Source: an uncultured Bacteroidales bacterium
Lineage (GTDB): Bacteria > Bacteroidota > Bacteroidia > Bacteroidales > Paludibacteraceae
Assembly (NCBI GenBank): GCA_902799875.1
Contig: CADCCH010000006.1
Location: forward strand, 1-63,767
Reading direction: 5' to 3'
Length of the DNA: 63,767 nucleotides
A program made the translations under genes and the position numbers. Positions 33,124 through 39,670 of this stretch are shown here, piece by piece. The first letter of the stretch is position 1. Each line of letters begins with the position of its first letter. Below the pieces are notes generated by a model. The model did not search any database. It saw nothing but the letters and a program-made list of their open reading frames with translations, and was not told the DNA's origin.

Positions 33124-35150
33124 TTTTCTTCGATATGATAGGTTAATTCATTGCGGTTGATGGTGACGATGACTTGCTGACCCAGGTACACGCGTGCGTA
33201 CTGAATCTCGTCCGGAGTGTTCTCCAGCACGATCAGATCACCGTAGAGCAGCGGCATCGAGTGACGACGGAAATGAATGAGTTCCGCTACCGTATTACGC
33301 ATGTCCTTCTCTTCGTCATTAAGCGTCTCAAAACGCATCATGTGGCGGTTATCGGGGTCGTTACCGCCTACTTCAGCATACTCGTCGCCTTGGTAGATAC
33401 AGGGCACGCCCGGCAGGGTCAGGTTGATCACCTCCAGCAGCAGCGCACGTTTGTATGCCTTCTCGGCATCACCGATTCCTACTTCTCGGGTCCAGCCTTC
33501 TTCCTTTCCCTGACTGCTGATGTCGATCGCACCGCCGGCGATAGAAGCAAAACGGATCTGGTCATGGTTACCGCTGATGTTACCCATCGTATGGTGAGCA
33601 CCGTAGGTTCGCAGCGATGTCAGTTCGTTATTTAGCACCTCATCCAATCCTTTGAAACCGCAGAGCGCCTCTCGGGTGGTGAAGTATACATTGAAATCGA
33701 ATTGGGCATTCAGCATACCGGTCTTGACGTAACTGCCGATGAGTTCAGGACTACCGTAGGTCTCACCGATCATCCAGATCGGACGACCCGGCCAGCGCGT
33801 GGCGATCTTCTGACCTAACATACGCCAGTAGCCTTCGGGTATATGTTTGCAGGCATCGTGACGGAAACCGTCCAAGTCGTAGTTAGCCAACCAATAGAGG
33901 GCACTGTCCGTCATCTGCTCACACACCTCCGGGCGCTCCAGATCGAGGGTAGGGATATGCTTGTCGAACCAGGTCGTCAGACGGGCCTCTTCCCAGAGTT
34001 CGAAGTTACGTCTGCCGTCCGGCAGGATCGAGTCCGTATGCCAGTCAGGGTGCGCCTGCAGAGTCGGGGAGTTGATATGCATGTGGTTGGCCACGTAATC
34101 GAGCACCACGTTGATCTCGTGCGCGTGCGCGCTATCTAATAAGGTGCGGAACTCGTCCGGCGTACCGAAACGTTTGTCCAACTCGGTGGCAAAGATAGGC
34201 CAGTAGCCGTGGTAACCGCTGAAACGCGTATAGGTCTTGGTCGGGTCGTACTTATTGCCGTTCTTGAACTCGTAGCATCCCCACGCGTCCCAAGGGTTCT
34301 GCGTGATCGGACTGATCCAGAGGGTGTTCACTCCAAGCTTGTCGAAATAGCCTTCGGATATTTTAGCTGTGATACCGGCCAGGTCACCGCCTTGGTAGTC
34401 CACGATATCGAGTACTTCCGGACTGTTCATCTTCCAGTCGTTGGACTCGTTGCCGTTGTAGAAACGGTCGATCATGAGCGAATAGAGTACCTGTGCCTGC
34501 TGGTCATGACGGTTGAGTAGGGCGGCATCGGTGATGATTTGACCATCCTGCAACGGCAGCATAAGGTCGTTATAGAGGTAGGTATCATCCTCTGCAAACA
34601 CACGCAGATAACTGCGTCCGCTGTAGGTTAATCCGCTCAGATCCAGGGTCCATGACCCATCTTCGTTGGCGCTCCAGCGATCGTGATCAATGAGGGTGTT
34701 CTGGATATAGGCTTCAAAAGAAGGGTTTGCTACATGATCCACGAAACCTACACGTAACAGGTCATTCTCGTAGCTGAGCGACACCAGCGCCTGCCGTACG
34801 GGCTTGTTCGGTAAGATAGGAATGGCAAAACTGCCGCTCTTGTCATGCATGGTGAGGGCGTGAATCGAGCGGTCGCGATTGACGATGTTCATCTGCTCGA
34901 TGATGGGTGCGGTACCACTCAGGTCCAGACACTCAACGGCCTCATCGGTGGTCCATTGTAGTCCTTTCCAGAGAACCGTGTCCCCGTAGAGCGCAGGGAC
35001 ATAATCGGTGAGCACTACCAGGGTAGTATCACTTGTCATACGGACAGGCATGATAGGATTGGAGGAAGCGATGGTAGCAGCAATCGGATTTTTGTGCTGG
35101 CAGCCCATTAAACAGAGGGCGATAGCCAAGAATAAGATACTTTTTCTCAT
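33120..35150 (-). CDS. Neopullulanase/cyclomaltodextrinase-like GH13 lipoprotein
   Basis: 676 residues with lipobox LCLMGC (Cys17). Residues about 20-210 form an N-terminal beta-sandwich region, including a segment on strands SYENDLLRVGFVDH and SWTLDLSGLTYSGR. The catalytic barrel starts near 215 (YSLMIDRFYNGN). Key sites are VVLDYVANHMH, LDGFRHDACKHIP (nucleophile), WMIGETYGSPELI (acid Glu), and NISGNHDQIRFASIAGG (third Asp), as in SusA-type neopullulanases. A C-terminal beta-domain closes it. The pair with the downstream GH13 suggests stepwise breakdown of starch or glycogen fragments. Confidence 0.93.
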   Translation of the reverse strand: MRKSILFLAIALCLMGCQHKNPIAATIASSNPIMPVRMTSDTTLVVLTDYVPALYGDTVLWKGLQWTTDEAVECLDLSGTAPIIEQMNIVNRDRSIHALTMHDKSGSFAIPILPNKPVRQALVSLSYENDLLRVGFVDHVANPSFEAYIQNTLIDHDRWSANEDGSWTLDLSGLTYSGRSYLRVFAEDDTYLYNDLMLPLQDGQIITDAALLNRHDQQAQVLYSLMIDRFYNGNESNDWKMNSPEVLDIVDYQGGDLAGITAKISEGYFDKLGVNTLWISPITQNPWDAWGCYEFKNGNKYDPTKTYTRFSGYHGYWPIFATELDKRFGTPDEFRTLLDSAHAHEINVVLDYVANHMHINSPTLQAHPDWHTDSILPDGRRNFELWEEARLTTWFDKHIPTLDLERPEVCEQMTDSALYWLANYDLDGFRHDACKHIPEGYWRMLGQKIATRWPGRPIWMIGETYGSPELIGSYVKTGMLNAQFDFNVYFTTREALCGFKGLDEVLNNELTSLRTYGAHHTMGNISGNHDQIRFASIAGGAIDISSQGKEEGWTREVGIGDAEKAYKRALLLEVINLTLPGVPCIYQGDEYAEVGGNDPDNRHMMRFETLNDEEKDMRNTVAELIHFRRHSMPLLYGDLIVLENTPDEIQYARVYLGQQVIVTINRNELTYHIEEK

Positions 35151-35171
35151 GGTTTCACATATTTAGCGCTG

Positions 35172-35203
35172 CAAAGATACGAAAAAATTTGCATATATGC
35201 AAT
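35172..35203 (-). promoter_or_regulatory. Promoter of the GH13 operon
   Basis: Minus-strand TATCTTTG (35179-35172) with ATTG (35203-35200) 20 bp upstream. The -33 lies within the TTGCATATATGCAA palindrome at 35189-35202 that the menG promoter also uses. Confidence 0.82.
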
Positions 35204-35219
35204 ATTTTTTGTAATTTTG
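35188..35219 (+). promoter_or_regulatory. Promoter of menG, divergent from the GH13 operon
   Basis: TTTG (35188-35191) and TAATTTTG (35212-35219), spacer 20 bp. Expected start near 35224, leaving about 6 bases before the menG ATG at 35230. Confidence 0.83.
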
Positions 35220-35229
35220 TGCCCGATTT

Positions 35230-35922
35230 ATGGAAGAAAAACAGCATATAGGACAACTCTTTGACCGAATTGCTCCGACTTATGACGGGCTCAATCACGG
35301 TTTGTCGCTCAATATCGACCGTCGCTGGCGTCGCAAGGCGGTGATGCGGATGCGCCCTGCACAGCACGTGTTGGATGTAGCGATCGGTACAGCCGATCTG
35401 ACGATCGAGATGCTTCGTCGCGGAAAGGCGCAGCAAGTGACAGGACTGGATCTGAGTAAGGAGATGATGGCGATAGGAGCATCGAAGGTTGAAGGTTTAA
35501 AGTTTAATGGGAAGGTAGTCTTTGTCTACGGCAACGCCCAGAAGATGCCTTTTGACGATGCTTCTTTTGATGGGGTGACCTGTGCTTTCGGCTGTAGGAA
35601 TTTCCAGAATCTGGATGAGGGATTACGGGAGATGTACCGGGTGTTGAAACCCGGTGGACAAGTGACCATTCTTGAGTTTAGTTACCCCTCCCGTCGGTAT
35701 ATACGTGCATTGTACGACTTCTATTTCACGCACGTGCTGCCAACAATCGGGCGCATCGTGAGTCGGGACAAAACGGCATACACGTATCTGAACAAGAGTG
35801 TGAAGAATTTCTGTTGGGGCGAATCGTTCGTGCAGCATCTAAGGGACGCGGGGTTCAAAGACGAACATTTTGAGACTCTGACGTTTGGTATCGCAACAAT
35901 TTATACAGCAATAAAATGGTAA
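35230..35922 (+). CDS. menG: Demethylmenaquinone methyltransferase
   Basis: 230 residues. The UbiE/MenG family is complete: FDRIAPTYDGLNHGLSL, VLDVAIGTADLTIEMLRRG (SAM site, GxG-like), VTGLDLSKEMM, GNAQKMPFDDASFDGVTCAFGCRNF and YRVLKPGGQVTILEFSYP. It makes menaquinone from demethylmenaquinone, the last step of the anaerobe's quinone. Located at the cytoplasmic membrane face. It overlaps the Dabb gene by 7 bases. Other men genes are not in the window. The 5' leader is very short (see findings). Confidence 0.96.
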   Translation: MEEKQHIGQLFDRIAPTYDGLNHGLSLNIDRRWRRKAVMRMRPAQHVLDVAIGTADLTIEMLRRGKAQQVTGLDLSKEMMAIGASKVEGLKFNGKVVFVYGNAQKMPFDDASFDGVTCAFGCRNFQNLDEGLREMYRVLKPGGQVTILEFSYPSRRYIRALYDFYFTHVLPTIGRIVSRDKTAYTYLNKSVKNFCWGESFVQHLRDAGFKDEHFETLTFGIATIYTAIKW

Positions 35923-36221
35923 AGCACATTATTCTTTGGCGTCTTCGTGAGGACTTGAGCGAGGCGCAGAAACAGGAAACGGCACGGGCTATCAAGCAAG
36001 GCTTGGAGAGTTTGAAGGGAGTGGTGCCCGGTTTGGTAGACATTCACGTACAGATCGACGGACGTTTGGAGACCAGCAATGCGGATATTATGCTGGACAG
36101 TACCTTGGAGTCTTTTGAGGCCCTTAAGGGGTATGGCGTTCATCCGGCGCATCTGGCGGTCGCGAATGGGGTAGTACGTCCGAATACGGCGCAGCGTACC
36201 TGTTTGGATTTTGAAGTATGA
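35916..36221 (+). CDS. Dabb (stress-responsive A/B barrel) family protein
   Basis: 101 residues, the size of a single Dabb domain: MVKHIILWRLREDLSEAQKQET, IPGLVDIHVQIDG-type strand (PGLVDIHVQIDGR) and ADIMLDSTLESFEALKGYGVHPAHLAVA with the HPxH motif. Such dimeric ferredoxin-like domains are found alone or fused, mostly with unknown substrate. It overlaps menG by 7 bases and the next gene by 4, so the three are co-translated. Confidence 0.9.
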   Translation: MVKHIILWRLREDLSEAQKQETARAIKQGLESLKGVVPGLVDIHVQIDGRLETSNADIMLDSTLESFEALKGYGVHPAHLAVANGVVRPNTAQRTCLDFEV

Positions 36222-36883
36222 GAAAAATCATTCTTATCGGATGCTTGCTGACGCTCAGTCTTTGTGGCTGGGCGCGTGAGCAGACACGGGCGGTGGTGAT
36301 GGACACGGTGGTGAATGCACCGATGAAAAAACTGCTGCCTGTCATCAGCCGTTTCTGTTATGAGTTCCAGGCCTGCCCGGACTCCCTTTTCGGATGGGCG
36401 TACACCAACCTCGGTGAGCCGGAAGTGGTGGAGAGTGATGGGAAGAGCAAAGAGAGTAGGGATGCTATTCAACTGGACTACAAGGATCGCGTTTATGACA
36501 AGCAGACCAAGACGGGCGATGTGGCGATTGATATCTACGTGCTGGGTGTCAAATGGTGGAAAGACCAGCATCTGGGCACCCAATACACGCTGACGCGTCC
36601 GGCGAATGCCCAATATCCCCTCACGGCACATTTGCGGGCGACCTACAGCGGTTCGCTGCTGGAGGAGGGAAATATCATCTTCCTGATGCAACCCCTTTCA
36701 GACACGCAGACGCAACTGCACTATGAGTTCGATCTGACCTTCGGGCGTTTTTTGTCTCTTTTTATCAGCGACCGCATGTGGCATAACGCCATCGAGTGGC
36801 GCTTCGAGACCATCCTCAATAACTTGGTCGAATACACGGAGACCGGTACGGTGAAGAAGAAAGAAGTCGGTCCCAAAAAATAA
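36218..36883 (+). CDS. Secreted protein of unknown function
   Basis: 221 residues with signal peptide (about 1-20, ending CGWA). The mature part is alpha/beta with strands VMDTVVNAPMKKLLPVISRF and LYEFDLTFGRFLSL-like (HYEFDLTFGRFLSLFISD), hinting at a START/SRPBCC-type lipid-binding fold, but this is weak. It ends with a Lys-rich tail. It is last in the menG-Dabb operon and is followed by a bidirectional terminator. I do not recognise a named family. Confidence 0.7.
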   Translation: MRKIILIGCLLTLSLCGWAREQTRAVVMDTVVNAPMKKLLPVISRFCYEFQACPDSLFGWAYTNLGEPEVVESDGKSKESRDAIQLDYKDRVYDKQTKTGDVAIDIYVLGVKWWKDQHLGTQYTLTRPANAQYPLTAHLRATYSGSLLEEGNIIFLMQPLSDTQTQLHYEFDLTFGRFLSLFISDRMWHNAIEWRFETILNNLVEYTETGTVKKKEVGPKK

Positions 36884-36896
36884 GATTACAACAAAA

Positions 36897-36916
36897 AAGG
36901 AACTCGAAAGTTCCTT
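36897..36916. terminator. Bidirectional terminator before tRNA-Glu
   Basis: AAGGAACT (36897-36904), CGAA loop, AGTTCCTT (36909-36916), with A- and T-runs outside. It ends the menG operon rightward and tRNA-Glu leftward. Confidence 0.92.
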
Positions 36917-36922
36917 TTTTTG

Positions 36923-36995
36923 TAGTGCTACCCGGACTCGAACCGGGGTTTACGGCGTGAGAGGCCGTTGTCCTAGGCCACTAGACGATAGCACC
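36923..36995 (-). tRNA. tRNA-Glu (anticodon CTC)
   Basis: 73 bases form a full cloverleaf: acceptor GGTGCTA with TAGCACT (first pair G-U), D-arm GTCTAGTGGCCTAGGAC, anticodon stem ACGGC/GCCGT with loop CTCTCAC, and T-arm CCCGG TTCGAGT CCGGG. Anticodon CTC reads GAG. CCA is not encoded; the discriminator base is A. Confidence 0.95.
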
Positions 36996-37012
36996 GAGGT
37001 AAAAATGCTTTC

Positions 37013-37100
37013 TTTCTCAAAAGCGGGTGCAAAGGTACTGCTTTTTTTTGATATGACCAAATTTTTTGGCAAAAAAATGCACTTTACCCCTCATTTTTTT
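37013..37100 (-). repeat. 85-bp promoter repeat of tRNA-Glu, near-identical to that of tRNA-Val
   Basis: This stretch and 48602-48690 differ at only about five positions and small runs. It holds the tRNA promoter: minus-strand TTTG (37061-37058) and TACCTTTG (37037-37030), 20-bp spacer. Shared conservation extends about 40 bp upstream of -33 and into the leader (CTTTTGAGAAAG). Confidence 0.88.
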
Positions 37101-37107
37101 TATTTAA

Positions 37108-37139
37108 TTTGCATATATCCTAAAAAATGTGTACCTTTG
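37108..37139 (+). promoter_or_regulatory. Promoter of the CYTH gene
   Basis: TTTG (37108-37111) and TACCTTTG (37132-37139), 20-bp spacer. The start codon is 8 bases after the -7 element, so little or no 5' leader is expected. Confidence 0.87.
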
Positions 37140-37147
37140 CACTCATT

Positions 37148-37618
37148 ATGACAGCAAACACAGAGATTGAACGGAAGTTCTTAGTGAACTCGGATGCGTT
37201 TAAGACGCAAGCCACGCACCGGTATGAGATAGAGCAGGGCTACCTGTGCAAGGAGCCGGGTAAGACTATCCGCGTACGCATACGTGATAATCAGGCTTTC
37301 TTGACGATTAAGTCCGGTAAACTTCGGGAGGGCTTGGCGAAGTTCGAATGGGAGCGCGAGATAGAGGTGGCGGACGCTCGGGAGTTGATGCTGCTCTGCC
37401 TGCCGGGTGCAATCCGTAAGACGCGTTACGTCATCCCTGCCGCTGCGTACGAAGGCGCACCGCGCTGCTGGGAGGTCGATGTGTTCCACACCGGTAAACT
37501 GGCAGGAAAGGCGCTGGCGGAGATGGAGTTAGGTAACGAGTATGAACCTTTTGACCGTCCGGACTGGCTCGGTGACGAAGTGACCGGTATACCGGCGTAT
37601 TACAATGCCAATATGTAA
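37148..37618 (+). CDS. CYTH-domain protein (triphosphate tunnel metalloenzyme)
   Basis: 156 residues from ATG 37148; an upstream ATG at 37127 lies inside the promoter and is rejected. CYTH marks are EIERKFLVN (residues 6-14), IRVRIRDNQAFLTIKS, LAKFEWEREIEV, IRKTRYVIP, WEVDVF and LAEMEL. Charged residues point into a tunnel that binds triphosphates and Mg. Bacterial members hydrolyse tripolyphosphate or other triphosphates; adenylate cyclase activity is known for some. Monocistronic, followed by a bidirectional terminator. Confidence 0.92.
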   Translation: MTANTEIERKFLVNSDAFKTQATHRYEIEQGYLCKEPGKTIRVRIRDNQAFLTIKSGKLREGLAKFEWEREIEVADARELMLLCLPGAIRKTRYVIPAAAYEGAPRCWEVDVFHTGKLAGKALAEMELGNEYEPFDRPDWLGDEVTGIPAYYNANM

Positions 37619-37622
37619 CAAG

Positions 37623-37644
37623 AAAGACCGCGATTGCGGTCTTT
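37623..37644. terminator. Bidirectional terminator between CYTH gene and tRNA-Ser
   Basis: AAAGACCGC (37623-37631), GATT loop, GCGGTCTTT (37636-37644), followed by more T. Confidence 0.9.
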
Positions 37645-37651
37645 TCTTTTG

Positions 37652-37738
<87 letters not shown>

Positions 37739-37778
37739 GTAAGCTTTGACTGAAATACATAATTTTCAAAAGCGGGTG

Positions 37779-37810
37779 CAAAGGTACTGCTTTTTTTTGA
37801 TATACGCAAA
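37779..37810 (-). promoter_or_regulatory. Promoter of tRNA-Ser
   Basis: Minus-strand TTTG (37810-37807) and TACCTTTG (37786-37779), 20 bp apart, with the A-tract/GCAGT spacer. The leader CACCCGCTTTTGAAAA matches those of tRNA-Glu and tRNA-Val. Confidence 0.87.
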
Positions 37811-37862
37811 TAAAAATGAAAAAAAAATGAAAAAAAAGTAAAAAGCGCCCTAAAATCTACTA

Positions 37863-37891
37863 TAAAAAAAGAAGGTTGTCTCACGACAACC
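37863..37891 (-). terminator. Intrinsic terminator of the candidate small RNA
   Basis: Seven-base-pair stem, 4-base loop and a T-rich tail on the minus strand. Confidence 0.88.
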
Positions 37892-37934
37892 CAACCTTTT
37901 CATTTAACCTTAAATCTAATACCATGAAAAACAC
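37863..37934 (-). ncRNA. Candidate small RNA or leader-peptide attenuator
   Basis: A complete minus-strand transcription unit of about 72 bases in the gap between the universal-stress gene and tRNA-Ser. The promoter is at 37939-37970. The end is an intrinsic terminator with GGTTGTC/GACAACC arms (37874-37880, 37885-37891), a GTGA loop (minus strand) and TTCTTTTTTT. It contains one short frame from ATG 37925 (MVLDLRLNEKVGLS) whose TGA lies in the terminator loop. Leu makes up 4 of 14 residues. I believe related leaders occur in other Bacteroidales but cannot name the family. It may act alone or control read-through to tRNA-Ser. Confidence 0.65.
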
Positions 37935-37938
37935 GATG

Positions 37939-37970
37939 CAAAAGTACTGCTTTTTGGTGAACTGACCAAA
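37939..37970 (-). promoter_or_regulatory. Promoter of the candidate small RNA
   Basis: Minus-strand TTTG (37970-37967) and TACTTTTG (37946-37939) with a 20-bp spacer ending AAAAAGCAG, the same architecture as the tRNA promoters. Confidence 0.85.
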
Positions 37971-38044
37971 TATTTTTTCAAAAAAGTGTTATTTTTCTTG
38001 AAAATGTAAAATTTAGTTAACAAAATGGTAGTATTCTATACCAA

Positions 38045-38605
38045 TCAGTCGCACAATGAGAATAAATCTTCCCTTGGATTGATCAACATGACAGGCACAA
38101 GTGCCTTCTGGATGGCTTTGCGCTCGGGTGGACCGAACAAAATGTCATCCAACCCGTAATCGCGGCTGGCCGTAAGGATGAGTAAGTCATGCTGAAAATC
38201 GCGTTGGCGTTCGGCCGCTTCCTGAATCAGTTTGAAACTGTCTTTGCGGGCGATACACACTTCGTAGGATATCTTATCTCCTGTTTTTTCGGCTACGGCC
38301 CTGATATGCGTCACGATACGATTGACGTTCTGTCGCGCATGCGAACCATAGTCATTGGCCTGCAGAAGAATAATATGCGCGCCGGTCTTGCGTGCCAGAT
38401 AGGTGCAAATCTCCGCTTTGTAGGTCTCCTCTTCCAGCATCGACACCGGTACCAACAAGCGTCTGATCGGTTTGATGGTCATTGTGTTGGTTACAAACAC
38501 GTACGGTCTGCGCTCCTCGCGGCATTCGTTGAGGTGGCGTTGAATGACACGTGTGTTGTTCTCGCACTCAATCAGTTTGATATCGTCGTTATTGTCCCAA
38601 ATCAT
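38045..38605 (-). CDS. Universal stress protein (UspA family)
   Basis: 186 residues. An N-terminal extension of about 45 residues precedes one Usp domain: IKPIRRLLVPVSMLEEETYKAEICTYLARKTGAHIILLQ, a KISYEVCIARKDSFKLIQEAAE segment, and HDLLILTASRDYGLDDILFGPPERKAIQKALVPVMLI. The ATP-loop GxxGxxxxxxGS of ATP-binding Usps is replaced by GLDDILFGPPE, so ATP binding is doubtful. It overlaps mltG by 4 bases and ends the cstA-to-usp minus-strand block. The 306-bp gap after it holds the small RNA, the tRNA-Ser promoter and nothing else I can support. Confidence 0.85.
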   Translation of the reverse strand: MIWDNNDDIKLIECENNTRVIQRHLNECREERRPYVFVTNTMTIKPIRRLLVPVSMLEEETYKAEICTYLARKTGAHIILLQANDYGSHARQNVNRIVTHIRAVAEKTGDKISYEVCIARKDSFKLIQEAAERQRDFQHDLLILTASRDYGLDDILFGPPERKAIQKALVPVMLINPREDLFSLCD

Positions 38606-39669
38606 TTGAGTCTCTCCCAGTTAATTGTGTCCATCGTGTGTCGATATTGCGCAGCTGCCGCGGCGTGATTGCGGTAGGAGGAGGAGAAGATATGTGTGTT
38701 GTCGAGTTCCGGACTGGCGCACATAAAGAGGTAATCCGTCTTCGGGGCATTCAGCACGATGTCGATGGTCTCGGGTGACGGACAGCGGATCGGTCCGGGT
38801 GGAAGTCCCGGGTTCTTATACGTGTTATAGGGCGAATCGACCGCTAAGTGACTGTAGAGTACCCGTTTGAGTTTGAAATCACCCACGGCGTACTTGATGG
38901 TCGGGCAAGCCTGCAGCGGCATGTTCTTATGCACGCGGTTGAGGTAGAGCGAGGCAATGAGCGGTAGTTCGCGTTTATTATGACTTTCGCCTTCCACGAT
39001 AGAAGCTACGATAGCAATCTCGATGGGCGTTAGTCCGATGGAGTCGGCTTTGGCACGTCGGGACTCATTCCAGAAACGGTTGAACTCCCGTTGCATGCGG
39101 TCGAAGAGCTGGTCCGGTGTGATGTTCCAATAGACCTCGTAAGTGTTGGGGATAAATAGGCAACGGCTGGTCTCTTTATTCAGTCCGAACGGTGCCAGGT
39201 ACGCATCGTCCTCCAGCAGACGCAGCAGGGTGACGCTGTCCATGAGCAGGTGCGTCGTCACCTTGCCTGCCAGTTCTTCACGGGTACGCACGAAGTTGTT
39301 CCAGGTGATGTTCACCGGTGTCTGCCTGCCGTATTTGAATTTCTCGATCAGTTCGCGGTCGCCGATCTGAGCCGGTACGGTGTAGTGTCCCGGTTCCGGA
39401 TAACGGAAGAGCAGGATACGCATGTGCCATTTGAGGTCCGTCTCCGCGCTGATCTCATAATCCTTGCGAATGAGGGTCAGCAGCGAATCTATCGTCGCCC
39501 CTTCGTAGATATTGTACGTGTGCGATTCGCCGTCACGGGACTCGAAGTTGCAAACCTCCCAGCGGTAGTACTGCTCGGTCACGAAGAGCAGAATCATACA
39601 GAAGATCCAACCGGATATACCTAATGTCCAGCGAAGAATGCGGGCTTTTGTCCATTCGTATTTTGCCAT
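38602..39669 (-). CDS. mltG: Endolytic murein transglycosylase MltG
   Basis: 355 residues with one N-terminal membrane helix (about 12-30) and a periplasmic YceG domain. Catalytic motif IVASIVEGESHNKRELPLIASLYLNR (Glu of VEGES), then LQACPTIKYA and YNTYKNPGLPPGPIRCPS, ending NTHIFSSSYRNH. It cuts nascent glycan strands to release them from synthesis. Length and motif order match E. coli MltG. It overlaps the usp gene by 4 bases and follows mutS by one base. Confidence 0.95.
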   Translation of the reverse strand: MAKYEWTKARILRWTLGISGWIFCMILLFVTEQYYRWEVCNFESRDGESHTYNIYEGATIDSLLTLIRKDYEISAETDLKWHMRILLFRYPEPGHYTVPAQIGDRELIEKFKYGRQTPVNITWNNFVRTREELAGKVTTHLLMDSVTLLRLLEDDAYLAPFGLNKETSRCLFIPNTYEVYWNITPDQLFDRMQREFNRFWNESRRAKADSIGLTPIEIAIVASIVEGESHNKRELPLIASLYLNRVHKNMPLQACPTIKYAVGDFKLKRVLYSHLAVDSPYNTYKNPGLPPGPIRCPSPETIDIVLNAPKTDYLFMCASPELDNTHIFSSSYRNHAAAAAQYRHTMDTINWERLK

Positions 39670-39670
39670 C

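Noticed and set aside
37127..37147. Earlier ATG (37127) as the CYTH start
   Set aside because: It lies inside the -7 region of the promoter; the family N-terminus begins at 37148.
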